64,000 bases of DNA, from NCBI RefSeq assembly GCF_000471905.2, contig NW_006499827.1:2647839-2711838 (forward strand). The letters run 5' to 3'. Below are positions 10,806 to 22,880 of the stretch, in pieces (position 1 is the stretch's first letter; each line of letters opens with the position of its first letter). Source of the stretch: Amborella trichopoda (lineage: Eukaryota > Streptophyta > Magnoliopsida > Amborellales > Amborellaceae). The notes beneath the pieces were generated by a model. The model ran no database searches. It saw nothing but the letters and a program-made list of their open reading frames with translations, and had not been told where the DNA came from. The position numbers were made by a program, and so were the translations under genes.

Positions 10806-11023
10806 AGTTATGTTAACTGGAATAGTTTATCATTATACTCAACAAAACTTGGACACTTATATACTTTTATTTTAAACATAGAGGTTTTTTTAGTAAGAAT
10901 ATATTTGGTCATTAGGAGGGTTGTGACGTCATTCACATAAGATGTGACATCACCCACGTGAGTGTCCAAAATTTATTGAGTACAATGATAAATTACTCTA
11001 TAGTGTGAACACCTTAACATAAT
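10806..11023. mobile_element. MITE with about 55-bp inverted ends carrying two ACGT motifs
   Basis: The left arm (GTTATGTTAA, ATAGTTTATCATTATACTCA, TTGGACACT) is the imperfect inverse of the right arm (AGTGTCCAAAATTTATTGAG, ACAATGATAAATTACTCTAT, TTAACATAA). Between them lie a perfect TGACGTCA palindrome (10924-10931) and a CACGTG G-box (10955-10960), the core sites bound by plant bZIP factors. The element is about 1.9 kb upstream of the cold-shock ATG. Any regulatory effect is inference. Confidence 0.65.
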
Positions 11024-11029
11024 CAATAA

Positions 11030-12240
11030 ATATCTAATTCATTTATACTAAAAAAAAAAAAAAAGGTCCGAAGTCTTTCCTTTTACTTCGTTCTTCTCAC
11101 CAAACCGAATAAGACTCTAAAATGAATCTCACAACATTACTTTCAAGTATTCATGGATCCAAAAGTTATGTGTCAATTTTTTAGTTATAAATTTTATAAT
11201 TGATGGTGAAAATAAACTTTAGAGTCATCGAAAAATATTCCTTAAGCACGTAAATGTTTTCTGAATAAGATTTTGATATGAGGCTTTACCTTTTCTTATG
11301 AGACCTCAGCTTTATGGAAACCACGTCCTTCTTATTTTTGGGTAAGTAACCGCGTCCTTTGCTTCGCGCCTGTGTATCCCCTATAGGCTAGCAAACACAC
11401 AATCGTGCAAAAGCAAGAAATTATCGTGGGAAAGCACACTATTAGGGTTACAAGATTGTTACAGTTGATGTTAACCGTTAGATATAGGATCGAGTGGTCC
11501 GGAGTGTACTTGATAATCACACTCAAAAGTCCTATTAAATTTTCTTAAGCTTTATGACATGTCCCTTGCCGCGTGATTTTCCTCATATAATAAGTCGTTT
11601 TATAGTACGTGACCCCAAATATTATAACTTAATCTTATAGCATGTGATCTCAAGGTATCAAATCTAGACAAGAAAATAAAAAGTATACATGCTGTGCATA
11701 TATATATATATATACATATAAATCTGCCTTTGCGACATCAGTATGATGGTGACATGAACAGTTCCTTCTTCTTCGAAGCCGGAAGACTCAAAGTCGAAAT
11801 GAACCAGCGAACTAACACACTATGTAGACTGGTTTCGAAAACAAAGCCATGGAAGACTCGAAGTCGAAAGGAACCAGCTGCAAATGCATGAATCAAGAAT
11901 TTAGGGGGACACACCCCCAGCCAGGTTGACTCGACATGGGATCGTTGGGTCTAGAAATCCGGAATCGAGTGTGTTAACGGTATCTATTCAGCCGTAAGCC
12001 ATTAGGGTTGGGATCAATTCTAGGTCGAGCTTCACCTTACCTATGTGTACTACATTTAACTGGACGATAAAACCCTCTTTAGGGCGTCGTTTGTGTCAAG
12101 GTCCATTAGACCTTTACCAAACTGGGTTTGAATCACACTTGGACCCCTACGGGGTCAAAAGTTCAGGAACTGCTTTATTAACTTGCTCGTTGCTACCCCG
12201 GTGAAAGAGTGTGGAAAGATGCCCCACTGTAAATTGAGGG
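11030..12240. other. Unassigned; part is less AT-rich
   Basis: From about 11900 to 12240 the base composition is more balanced than the flanks and has non-repetitive texture, as retroelement LTRs or non-coding leaders often do, but I recognise no motif. A short imperfect duplication (GGAAGACTC, GTCGAAA, GAACCAGC) occurs at about 11783 and 11851. Confidence 0.4.
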
Positions 12241-12245
12241 ATAAA

Positions 12246-12597
12246 GGCAAAAGTTTATAAAAGGTTGCGACCTTATCTTGTAGGATTAATGTGTACCTCA
12301 AAAATCTAGTGGACAAGAATTTTCAAAGTTGGAAAAACTTCTAATTGATCATTTCAACCTCGAGATGTATGGATATAAAGAAAAAAAAATTTGAATTTTA
12401 AAAATAAGGTATCGTGTAACGAGTTATCTAGATTGTCTATTTTTTCAATATTTTCAAGTGTTTATAAATCTGCTAAATCTTCACCATTTTTTAAATTTTA
12501 AATTTCATAATAAGGGTTTAATATAGATTTTTATGTCATCATAAGATTTTGTCACTGAAACTACTTCTTCTCACAAAATATAAAGGTATGCCTTATA
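12246..12597 (+). mobile_element. MITE family 1, first of a tandem pair
   Basis: It begins GGCAAAAGTTTATAAAAGG and ends GCCTTATACAAACCTTGCCC, so the inverted ends are clear. The body matches the family core (GTACCTCAAAAATC, CTCGAGATGTATGG, CAAGTGTTTATAAATCTGC). The flanking 9-mers do not match each other, which suggests later rearrangement. Confidence 0.75.
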
Positions 12598-12616
12598 CAA
12601 ACCTTGCCCTAAAAAA

Positions 12617-13060
12617 GGAAAAAGTTTATATAAAGTTGTGACCTTATATTGTAGATGTGAGGTGCACCTCAAAAATCCAGTAGACAAGAATTTTCCAAAG
12701 TTGGAAAAGCTTCCAAGGTGCACCTCAAAAATCCAGTAGACAAGAATTTTCTAGAGTTGGAAAAACTTCCAATTGATCATTTCAACCTTGAGATGTATAG
12801 ATATATTAAAAAAAAAAAAGGACTTTTGAATTCTAAAAATAGGGTATCTTGTAATGAGTTATCTGAACCGTCTATTTTTCAGGATTTTCAAGTGTTTATA
12901 AATCTAAAAATAAATTTCAAGATTTTCAAGTGTTTGTAATGAGTTATTTGCACCATTTTTGAAATTTTAAATTTCATAATAAAGGTTTAACATAGATTTT
13001 TAAGTTATCACAATATTTTGACACCGCAACTACTTCTTCTCACATATGCCTTGGGGCAAT
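12617..13060 (+). mobile_element. MITE family 1, second of a tandem pair, internally duplicated
   Basis: It begins GGAAAAAGTTTATATAAAG only 20 bp after the previous copy. A 56-bp segment starting near AAGGTGCACCTCAAAAATCC is repeated in tandem (about 12659-12714 and 12715-12770), which makes this copy longer than its relatives. The right end is worn. Confidence 0.7.
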
Positions 13061-13074
13061 GATTTTATGCAACG

Positions 13075-13569
13075 GTTGTATCATAGTATAATGCAACTAC
13101 ACTTTTAGAAAAACCATGTTTATGGTATTTGTATGACCCAAAATTTTGCACACATACTGTCTTTATCTCAATAATAAATCCCCAAAAAAAATTCAATTTA
13201 ACCCCTAGATATGGTCAAGATTAGTCCCCTTCAACAATGAATCTAGGCTAGTCATTTGGTGAATTTCAAGATCTTAGCCGTTACAAACTCAAAATCATTT
13301 TTCTCTTTTTAAAATTGTTCATCTAATGATAATAAATCCATCTAAAAAAAAAGGAAAATAAAAAATCCCTCTAAGGCCTAGATCTAAGCATTTTATCAAA
13401 ATGGACAGCCTATGTTAATTGAGTTAAAAAATATTTTCTAGATTCCATTTTCAATTTTTTTTTTTTATGATTGTTCATTAGAAAGAAAAGAGTGTATATT
13501 TCAAAATTTGGATAAAACAAATGACCTTAACATAACTTTAAAAATTATTCCATTATACTATAATACAAC
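13075..13569 (+). mobile_element. MITE family F, copy 2
   Basis: The ends are inverted: GTTGTATCATAGTATAATG on the left against ATTATACTATAATACAAC on the right. The body aligns with 10020-10535. The exact outer boundary and any target duplication are unclear because it abuts a family-1 copy. Confidence 0.65.
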
Positions 13570-14380
13570 ATCTAAGATGGGCATCTCATACAAAACCCAC
13601 CCAAATTGAAAACGGGAGAGATGCATATGACGCCCCACTATACATGGAAAGACCAAAAGTGAATGATAACTTCTTCTTTCTTTTTTTTTATTTATCTCTC
13701 TTATGTAAATCCCAAGTATGGATTAACTATTTGTATAACTTGGCTTTGCTATTTATTAAATTTATTATCATATACTACTTAAAAAATAATAATAATAAAA
13801 ATAATAACAATAACAACAATATTATTGTTATATGAACAAGCCTTATATGCATTGGGGGATACATTCCTACATTTGCATCCCCGGAAGCATAACCATCCTT
13901 CCAAAGAGGATGTCAATGATGGCTCCTCCAAAAAATAATAAATAAATAAATTAAAGAATCAACAACTTGAATATTTCCTTTAGAGTTATCAAATTTAGTT
14001 TTTAATTTTTTATTTTTTAACACATGAATGGTGTCCATGTTAGAGATTACATATTCCTTAAAAATTAGGGCAAATTTATTTTGAAAATGGATTAGTAAGG
14101 GTGCATTTCTACATATGAGTCCATACACTCATAGAAATTGCGTCCTTATTATATTACTGTTATTATATTTCATAATACTATTATCATATAATATTATGAT
14201 ATTGTGTTATGAATATCAATATTATTGTTATTTTTATACATTGTATTAACATATTAAAATATTCACAATATTGTCATGATACGCATTATCAATATATGTT
14301 CTTATTTTATAACAGGTATTATTAATGCGTTATTATTCTTTGTAAATTATTTTAAAATTAATAATATTCAAATATGAATA
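13570..14380. other. AT-rich DNA, no gene
   Basis: It contains an AAT/AAC-rich run at about 13783-13822 and very AT-rich sequence at 14140-14380. I see no coding signature. Confidence 0.5.
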
Positions 14381-14382
14381 TA

Positions 14383-14725
14383 GAAAAAGTTTATATAAGG
14401 TGTCAACCTTATAATATAGATGTAAGGTACTATTAGAAAAGGTTGCTTCGATGCTGATAAACACTTAAATTGGATCATCTCAACTTTGAGATCAAGATGT
14501 ATAGCTTTGAAAAAGAAAAAAAAAGGGGGGGGAGGGCTTTCGAGTCACAAAAATAGTGCATCTTGTAATGTAATCATTTATAAGTGTGTTCGATCAACAT
14601 CATTTTTTAAAATTAAATTTTATAATTAGGGGCAATGATAGATTTTTATGCCATTGCAAGGCTTTCCAACATCGAAACTACTTCTTTCGGCACAATTTTG
14701 GGGCATGCCTTAATTCAATAGTGTA
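14383..14725 (+). mobile_element. MITE family 1 copy
   Basis: The left end GAAAAAGTTTATATAAGG and CAACCTTATAATATAGATG is well kept. The core has GAGATCAAGATGTATAG and a purine run (GAAAAAAAAAGGGGGGGGAGG), and the right end is near GGCATGCCTTAATTCAATAG. Confidence 0.7.
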
Positions 14726-14749
14726 GCCTTTGATTATTGTCAAAAGATA

Positions 14750-15115
14750 TTATACTCCTATCAAAGTATACTGCCTATTTACTCCCTCAGCTAAAATCCC
14801 ACTTACTCCCTCAGCTAAAATCCCACTTAGGATTAATTTTAATACCACAAATATGGGGGATGTGACATCCTCAACCCATAGATTAACTGTAACAAAAAAA
14901 ATCCTAATAGTACGCTCTATGCACTTAAAAAAATAATGTCCAAGACTGAATAGAGACCATCCAATATTTTTAATAGTATGATGTAAGCATTAGAAAACTC
15001 AAATTTCAAAATTTTCTTTTGAGAATAATCATCTAGTGATTCTCAAGTGGTTTTTAAAATTTTAGATTGGTCTTTCGAATGAGAAAGTACAAGTAAACTA
15101 TGCTCCTAAGGTAGC
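14750..15115. mobile_element. Hairpin-ended MITE family (ACTCCCTC type), copy 1
   Basis: The left end has ATTATACTCCTATCAAAGTA and TTTACTCCCTCAGC, with the 27-bp unit ACTCCCTCAGCTAAAATCCC in tandem. The right end has AAACTATGCTCCTAAGG and TAGCATAACATA. Related ends occur at 43915-44275 and 44636-44845. Confidence 0.45.
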
Positions 15116-15119
15116 ATAA

Positions 15120-15950
15120 CATACGTGCTCTTGATTACTGTATATCATACTAATTTATCAATAAATTATTATTAGTAATTTAAAATGGTAACTTTCATCA
15201 TATGTTAAAGTGATTGTTGCATTTATTAATATACATATATTAAGGTGATGGAAGGCATTCTCATCATTGTTACTCTGTACTATTTTAGAATAATATACAT
15301 AGCATATATTCCTACGTAAGTGAATACTTAAATACAATATATGGTATCATATTCTATTGTATTGTATTATATCATAATCAAGTTGTATTATAATATAGAA
15401 CAAGTTACCCATATATCTCATATTAAAATTGTAATTACAAAAATCCCCGTAATTTATGTATATTACATGCATATTCCTTTTTGCACCTTTCTAATTTTTT
15501 TCAATTTCACCCTCATGCCAAATATTGAAAATCTGAAGTCATAGAGCCAGTTGATGACTTTAATTTTATCATTATTTATAGTTATCTTTGAATTTTTAAA
15601 AGTCAATTTTTAGGTAAATAAAATCTAAATGCCTTCATATTTTGAAAATCCATGGGGGCACACTGTACTCCTTCGGATAAAAGACTTATTAACAATATTT
15701 TTTTGATTTGAAATTTTTAATTCCAACTTAGAATAACCTAATATATATTTTTATTTTCTAAAAAAGTTCAATAAACACTTATGCATCCCATTAAAAATAT
15801 GTTTTTTAAAAAAATTACAATCGTCAAAAGTTATGACAGTTTTCAGCCTACCCCTCTTGAGTTCTTGTTGAAGGGGGACCAGCACCGATTTACGACCTTT
15901 TCTTTTCTTTTTATTTTTATTTTTTATTTTATTTTTATGCAGTCATACAA
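15120..15950. other. No gene recognised
   Basis: AT-rich; one further ACTCCTTCGGATAAAAGAC end-like segment of the hairpin-ended family lies near 15668. There is no coding or RNA signature. Confidence 0.45.
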
Positions 15951-16560
15951 AATGGGCGTTTTGGAAGGCTTCTAGGTAAAGTGGTTACATCCAATATTTA
16001 GGCAGTGAAAAGTAGATTGGGGTTCTGAGAACATATATCATGAGGACCATGTAGAGCATATAATCGTTTGACGATACTTATATTCCTTTTTTGAGAGGAA
16101 GATACTTGCTTAGCGATTAAGACTCTAGAACTTTGGAAAAGCAAGCCAAGTGAAAGAGGGCACAGACCATGAGCATGCTAATGGAATGAATTCATGTACT
16201 TAGCTTAGGCAGGCATATTTCCCTACAAATGAAAATAGCACAATTAAGGCATACTTTTGACAAGAAATATTCACTTTTAATTCTTTTTCCAAGGCGAAAG
16301 GAATAGTCTTAAAATTAGTGATCTCGAATCTTTACCATTATGTATTAAGACTTTTGAGGATAACCACAAAAAGAAAAGAAAAAAAAAACAGAGGTGAATG
16401 TGGGTCGCCCAAGCCATTGGAATCTCTTACTTTGGTCTCAAGCCGTTGCTTTTTATGATTGAGGAGTTCATTCCTTTACTTTTCGATCTTCAAAAAGATA
16501 TGGCAGCGTTTGGATGTCTCGGCTATAGTATCGTAGTCTTGTATTTTATCGGTTTCCATG
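15950..16560 (+). repeat. Dispersed segmental repeat, copy 1 (uninterrupted)
   Basis: About 600 bp of non-coding sequence matches 28240-28744 plus 29352-29430 in the same order, including GGACCATGTAGAGCATATA, TTTGACAAGAAATATTCACT, CCATTGGAATCTCTTACTTT and CCGTTGCTTTTTATG. Here the sequence is continuous; the other copy carries a 591-bp insertion. An open stretch over its end is not conserved as a frame in the other copy. Confidence 0.8.
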
Positions 16561-16608
16561 AAAAAAAAAAAATGCCTACAATAAAACTATTTATCTTTTG
16601 TATAATGA

Positions 16609-16699
16609 GGTCACAATCATTTTTTATTGTTAGATTTCAAATTAGAAGGCTTTTGTAGGTCACAATCATTTTTTATTGTTAGATTTCAAATTAGAAGGA
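16609..16699 (+). repeat. 49-bp tandem duplication
   Basis: GGTCACAATCATTTTTTATT and the following GTTAGATTTCAAATTAGAAG occur twice in immediate succession with no mismatch in these segments, so the duplication is recent. Confidence 0.85.
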
Positions 16700-16954
16700 T
16701 GAAAGTGTGTTATTTATTAGGCCCCAAGTTCCAAAAATAATATTCTCCAACTTCTGCTCTAAGCTCTACGATTCGACATTTGATGAAATTAAGTTGTGGC
16801 TTCCTTGTTCTAAAGATTAATGGTCTTATAAAATACAATCCCCTATATAAATTTTTTTTTTTTTCAAGCACCACAAACGGTTCTAATTTCCATGGATAAT
16901 ATTCGTGTTTCTAGCTTTTTCCCTCTTTTTTTTATCATGGGTAGAACCCACAAT

Positions 16955-17430
16955 TCTAGGGGAGGTCACTGTTGTCAACAAATAAAGGGAAACTTATTGA
17001 GTACTGTAGAGGATATAAATTAATTAAACATTCTACATATTTTTCACTATTCCAAATCTAGATGATGTGTTCTGTTATCGGTATTTTGAGAATAAATTAC
17101 AAGATATTGACAAGGTATTAAATTGTTCATCTCTTTGATAAATTTCTTAAAAAAAAATAAAAATTTATTCAACTGTGACCTAGGGCATACCTCCTACTCC
17201 ATTGCAACTCTAGGGAAGTCACTGTTGTCAACAAATAAAGGGAAATTTATCAAACTATTGTAGAGGATATAAATTAATTAAACATTCTAAATATTTTCAA
17301 CTATTCCAAATCTAGATGATGTGTTCTTTTATAGGTATTTTGAGAATAAATTACAAGATATTGGCAAGGTGTTAAATTGTTCATCTCTTTGATAAATTTC
17401 TTAAAAATAAAAAAAATCTATCCAACTGTG
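16955..17430 (+). repeat. 250-bp tandem duplication
   Basis: GTCACTGTTGTCAACAAATA starts both units (about 16965 and 17217). The units share AGAGGATATAAATTAATTAA, CAAATCTAGATGATGTG and TTGTTCATCTCTTTGATAAA. There are scattered substitutions, and neither unit is coding. Confidence 0.85.
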
Positions 17431-17591
17431 ACATTTGTACATGTAAAAGAATCATGTGTAAGAGGCACTCTTGTGTTTTCATGAGTTGGGTTGTCTTTGT
17501 GCTTCTCTTTCTTTCTTTCAACAAATGGAATGGTGGCATTCTATGGATCTCTCATGTGATGTGAAAGTGGCTAGCTTTCGAATAACAGTAA

Positions 17592-18097
17592 AAAAGAAGC
17601 TTTTTATGTTTTCTCTACAACATAAAACTTATATACGTTCTCTTATCCAACCGTCCATTCTAAATGGAGGGCTAAGATTACCCCAATCACAATGTCACTA
17701 TTTTATTTTTAATTTTTTTTCTATAAACTATTTTGACAACAAATTTTGGACGTTCAATCCTCTATTAAACTCACAGCAGTGAAAAATGTTTTAAAAAATA
17801 TTTTTAACAAAATAAAATGACCAAAATACCCTTGAAAATTTTAAAAGGTATTTTGGTTATTATATTTTATCAAAAATTTATTTTCAATATTTCTTATAAG
17901 TGCGCCCCAATGAGAATATGGCACGTACCAAATTTCATATTCATACCATATATATAAAAAAAACTAAAAATAAAATACTTTGAGATGTTGGATATAAGAT
18001 CAAATGGTGAGTGACCCTCTTCATCAAAATTGGACGGCTGGATGGTAGGGGAAGCATAGATCTTCTATACTATAGGGAAAGTATAGAAACCTTTCCC
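17592..18097. mobile_element. MITE family 2 copy
   Basis: The left end reads AAGCTTTTTATG, CTACAACATAAAACTT and TTATCCAACCGTCCATT. The right end is its inverse: ATTGGACGGCTGGATGG, TTCTATACTATAGGG and CCTTTCCC. The centre has AGGTATTTTGG-type and TGGTATTATA words. The termini match the larger copy at 50872-51876. No clean target duplication was found. Confidence 0.7.
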
Positions 18098-18099
18098 AC

Positions 18100-19560
18100 A
18101 ATAAAATTGTCTCAAAGCTTGACCATCGGTTTGCAATATCTCCCCGAACATAAGGAGTATTGGCACCAAATTTTGGGCATGTATTTATTTTGTACACAAA
18201 ATTTTGACGAAAACAACATTTTCTGCCTAGTTTTCGATGTAATGTTCGTCAATGTGAGGTAGATGAGGGTAACTGTCCAATTACAGACCACGAAAAACAA
18301 ACGAACTAATGGTCCCCTCTTTGGTGGTCCACCGGTCATTCCGGCAAAGATTCACCTCAAAACTAAAAGAAGATTTTCCAAAAGAACTTAGGACAACAAA
18401 GGGAAATTTAGGAAAATATTTTAAAGATCGATAACAGTGAACAAACTAACTAAAATGACATCAAATTGAAAGAAAATGGAAAAGAAGTGGCATGGACCTA
18501 CTTGTAAGCCAGGCCTACCGGTCCAACACCTAGAATTGACGGCCCAAATCAGCATAGTCTGTGCGAGGGGGCAGTTCCCATTGTCTTTTTAGAATCCTGA
18601 GCCAGACATGCTTGCTTTTAGAGTGTGATTATAGAGTTGGAGAAGCCATTGAGTTGAGAGGGACGTGGTAGTCTACAGTTTAGGTGTGGTGATTCATGGG
18701 TTAGGGTTTTGGACTTTTTGGGTGTTGGAGAAGTTGACTGAGATTACTGTGGTCGTAGACATGCCTAGAAGGCCTGAACAGCTCCGAATTAAGGTTTAGG
18801 ATGCTTAGGGATTGAATGAGGCAGAGGTCCGGGTGTAGTCCGACAAAGTTTTTGAATATAGTCTTAGAAAATCTTCTCTAAAATAGGTCCAAAATGATCT
18901 TACTTACAGGAAAAAAAGGTGGGAATGGCCATGGGAGACGGCAATTTAATCTGAGCCATCCATCTCTTAGCAATGTAGTTTGTGTCGTTGGGCCTAGTGA
19001 TGCACATTACACCGCTGAGGCCCACCCTGCATCAGACATCAGTTTTGGGTGGTCTAAATGGGCGGTTTTTTGGGCAGTTTTGTAAGGAGTTATGACCAAT
19101 TAATGACTATAGTTTTTATGATCTTATAGGAACCTAGGGTTGAGGACTGGTCAAAGTTATCCAGTGGCGTAATCAGGCTGTAAGTTCGTAGGGTTTGGGC
19201 CTGAAATGGAAGGTTTAAGTGTAGGATTAGGACGTTTCAAGGTGGACTAACCTAATTAATTAAGTCTATGAGTAGCTTAGGCCTCTTTATGAAGGTTCTA
19301 AGGAGCTTAGGGCTTTAATAAAGGCCTAAATGAAGTGGTTTATGGTTTAGTTAAACCGGCATTAGTTAATTGCAGTAGCTGGGGTGTGCATTGGTGTGTA
19401 CAAGTGTAATATAGTCCCTAGGTGTGGTTTAAGCTGGAAAAATGGGTGTTTGGATGGGGAAAAAAATTGGGGTTCATCTGGAAAGGGTTTAGGAAGGCTT
19501 TAGGGTAGGTTTCTATGGTTTTCAATTTCTAGTCCTTTGAAATTCCCTTTGATGGGAAAT
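18100..19560. other. Unassigned, with a G-rich plus strand from 18550
   Basis: Between about 18480 and 19560 the plus strand is G/T-rich with repeated TAGGGTTT, CTTAGG and GGCCTA words and few long A-runs, unlike the flanks. This texture is seen in long LTRs, but I see no ends, primer-binding site or coding domain. Confidence 0.35.
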
Positions 19561-20850
19561 GGGTTGTCAAATTCCATAACTACCTAATGTGAAATTGGTT
19601 GGGTCTATAATAGGCAGATCTACTATAAAAAACTAAAATAAAAAATTGGTCAGTGTCGACCGAGCTGAGAGTTGAAGACCTTTTAAGTCCTCTATCATTA
19701 CTTAAAATGTTCGGACAAAAGGATTCACCATTCGAAAGAGATCGATCTGAACCAAACATGCTTGAACTACCTCCTAGCTTGACCGACAATGGCCACAGAT
19801 AACTCCTATTCCTTAATTTTCTCATATTCGAGACAAATTTTGTGTTCATATTTGAATATCAAAAGCTGTTACATTAAAAAATGGATTAAAGGTTATCATT
19901 ACAGCCACTTTGGGTTTATTTATATATAAATTCGAATTGGAATTTATCTTCGTAACCAACTGTGAGAGGGTTGGTTTATCCTCTGAAGTCCAGCACAAAT
20001 ATCCCATCAATATAGTGGGGAGGGGGATTCTATGTCTCTTTGATGCTGATGTTTTTTCTCTTTTTTCTGTATATTTTCTTTTAGGTTTTGTAATATTATT
20101 CAATGCTTGAATTAAAGGTGTTCGAATCCGTATTCAGTTCAATGTAAAATTCAATAGAGATAGCAAGTCTGTAGTACTCCTGACAAATGCCAGTTATATG
20201 TAAAAAAACCTATTTTCCCACTATATGAAATTTAGGGCAAATTTGTTCCCTTCACGTGTTAGTTTTTGTGATTCCTTTATTACATTTTCAGTCATATCAT
20301 ATTTCACCCCCACATTTGGGAGGAACATGAACTAGAGACGTCAATACACATCTTGATACTCGCAAGCAATGGACAACCAAGAGTTCATCTGAACGGACTT
20401 CAAAAGCTTGTCATATGAACCCTAATATGGCCTAAACAAGAAAAATAGTTTTACATGTAATATTACCTCATAGTCATACATGGCCTTCCTGTTAAATATC
20501 TTCTACTCTGATTTCAAAAACATCAATTGTTTTTTTGAAATATCTTTTCTTTCCAAAGTTCTCTCCCCTATTTCTAGACATTCTTCTAATTTCATAAAAA
20601 TTTTAATTGTCATTTTAAAATTTACTCAATATATTCTATTTCTATAACTCTCTCTCTCTATTTCCAAACATTCGCAAATGTTTTCTAAAACAAACGGGGT
20701 AAAGCTTTTGAAAATGATGATAGTCCTGTTCATTTAAATTTTGGTCGAAACCTAATTTTAGGGCACAATAAACATTTGTCAGATTGATTATTTTTATCCT
20801 AAGCCCGTCAATTTATTGGGGGAATTTATCCTGTTCTCCCTCATAAGACA
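19560..20850. other. No gene recognised
   Basis: Opposite-strand open stretches of 66-89 codons overlap near 19846-20110 but show no recognisable domain and are probably chance. Confidence 0.4.
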
Positions 20851-20859
20851 TCGTATATC

Positions 20860-21170
20860 AATTCAGAATATAAAGTCAATTCTCCCCATAGCATACATGA
20901 TCTCTTCTATTAAGGAAGCACTGTCTAATTGCCTACACCATTCTGCCGTCTTGTTGGTGAGGCTACAAAATTCCCTCAATTGAGATTCTTTCATCCAATT
21001 GGTGTTGTAGTTCAACCACCAGGATATTAAGTCAGATACTGCATTCATTTCCTTCCTCTTGCCGGTGTTCACTTCTTTGATATTCACCTACCCAGTGTGC
21101 CTAATGAACATTAATGAGGGGCAATTGAAGATATCCTACATTCAGCTCAATATTCTGAACATGATTTAGG
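20860..21170. pseudogene. Unidentified coding-like remnant, block a
   Basis: A block ending ATTCACCTACCCAGTGTGCC, TAATGAACATTAATGAGGGG, CAATT and CAGCTCAATATTCTGAA is repeated with changes near 22560-22640. On the minus strand 20863-21087 is open and reads SDLISWWLNYNTNWMKES in part, with an amino-acid mix more protein-like than most chance frames here. On the plus strand the repeated block reads IFTYPVCLMNINEGQL. I cannot name the family. Confidence 0.3.
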
Positions 21171-21721
21171 TAGTTTCTTCATCCCAAACCGTAAACAGAA
21201 TTCCAACTACTCATAAGAAACCTTTAGTACATTGCAGCACCCCAAAAATACCAGAACAACTCATTCAGATATACTAAAACTTTCCATGGGATTTACCCTA
21301 AGGTGCTCATATGACACCTATCTTATGTTGTAGGATATCAAAAGATCTTTCTTATAGTTAAAAAATCATTCAATTCTGATACATAACTTGAAAGTTGTGT
21401 GTAAAATACTAAAAATATGTAAAATGATCATTTGATTCTCCACATAAAACAACCTACTTAATTCCAAAACCTTCCATCGTGCTTTCTCTATTATAAGTCC
21501 AAAAGTATTCGGAATAATGATGCACATATATCGTTTCCTAATATGTTTAGCCTCCGAACTTTATAAATAACAGTGTCCCCTATCCATACGAGCATCCAAG
21601 AACTCTAAAAAACTCTTAGAACTTTGAGAAGTCCCCAGGAAAGCTTATGAGAGCTCTACTAAGGGAGCTCCTAAAAACCTGAGAGGTCATCATACTCTTT
21701 GAGAAGAATAGAAAAACCGTA

Positions 21722-21842
21722 GATATCCCAGCCCTGGGTCATCCCTAAGCCCTAGGTCAGCCATAAGCACTAGATCAACCCTAGGTCAGTCCTAAGCCCT
21801 TAATCAGCCCCAAGTCATGCCTAAGCCCTAGATCATGATCCA
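21722..21842 (+). repeat. Degenerate minisatellite (CTAAGCCCTAGGTCA-like)
   Basis: CCTAAGCCCTAG(G/A)TCA(G/T) words recur about six times with a period near 18-25 bp. Confidence 0.6.
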
Positions 21843-22235
21843 TGCAAACCCAAATCTAATTCAAGGAAACCCTAGATAAACTATGTTTTTAACTTTCAAA
21901 GACCCTAGATCACTCCATTCTCATGTTAGATATCAGGTATCAGTCTGCTTCACTCCAATAACTTCGAATTTAGGATACTCCAACCATGCTGTGTACAACA
22001 ACCATTCATTCATATTTGATTCATCTTTCCCTAGGGTATTTTTTTCATTTTACATTTCTTTTTGGTTATTTTAATTCCTTCCCTTTTATCTAATTCCTAT
22101 TATTGTTTTTCTTTTATTTTTAATTATTATATTTCTTTTTTTTCATTTAATTTTTTATCCTTCTTTCTTTTCCTAAACAAAGAGGTAACCCCCTCTCTCC
22201 CACATTTCCTATAGCCTAGGACGAGTTGGAGTGGA

Positions 22236-22278
22236 AGCTGTCGGTAAACACCAACCTATAGGGTAAACACCAACCTAT
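22236..22278 (+). repeat. 20-bp tandem duplication
   Basis: GTAAACACCAACCTATAG occurs twice, separated by two bases. Confidence 0.8.
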
Positions 22279-22389
22279 AGATGTTCTTCCTTAGCTTACA
22301 AACTATGCGTTCTTTACCTTCTACCTTGAATCCTTATGGCTGCTTAATAAATATCTCTTTCTCCAAATCATCGTAGAGAAAGGTAATTA

Positions 22390-22880
22390 TGACATAAGTT
22401 GCTTTCTTCTAGATCCAAGCTTTCAACCAAACCCACTATCACATCGATCAATGACGTTATCACAGGGGAAAAAATACCTTCAGAATTGATGCCCTTTTTC
22501 AATTCGAAACCTTTCACAGCTAATCTTGACTCATATCTCGGTTATGAACTTATATTTGCATATTCACTTACCCAGTGTGCCAAATGAACATTAAAGAAGG
22601 GCAATTGTAGATATCCGACATTCAACTCAATATTCTAGATATATGGCCATAAGGGATATCTCTCGCACAGGCATAAGCTTCACCTTGAAAGGTTGTTCAC
22701 TTTCTCGAAACGACTATCATATATGCATGTCGTGTGATGGTACACGGATGAAGTTTTTCCCCAGTTTCTACAGGCCACCATCACACACAAGGGCCAAACA
22801 GTTCATTGACTCATTCATCTGGGCATACTCCGACCTCATCAAGGGATTACCTATTAAAATCCTTATCAGATAGTTTTTTA
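22390..22880 (+). pseudogene. Unidentified coding-like remnant, block b
   Basis: Two plus-strand frames (22399-22587 and 22643-22873) are joined by the block repeated from 21080-21165. Read across a frameshift the pieces give ANLDSYLGYELIFAY, then FTYPVCQMNIKEGQL, then ISFTLKGCSLSRNDYHI and SHTRAKQFIDSFIWAYSDL. The even amino-acid composition suggests a decayed protein gene. A mobile-element or viral-derived gene is possible, but I do not recognise it with confidence. Confidence 0.3.

Noticed and set aside
12237..12605. A 9-bp target duplication for the MITE at 12246
   Set aside because: AGGGATAAA and the 9-mer on the right flank do not match; I kept the element but not the TSD claim.
15094..15112. 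TCCTAAGGTAGC resembles a conserved 23S rRNA segment
   Set aside because: The match is only 12 nt; flanks do not continue as rRNA, and the sequence fits the end of a recurring MITE family.
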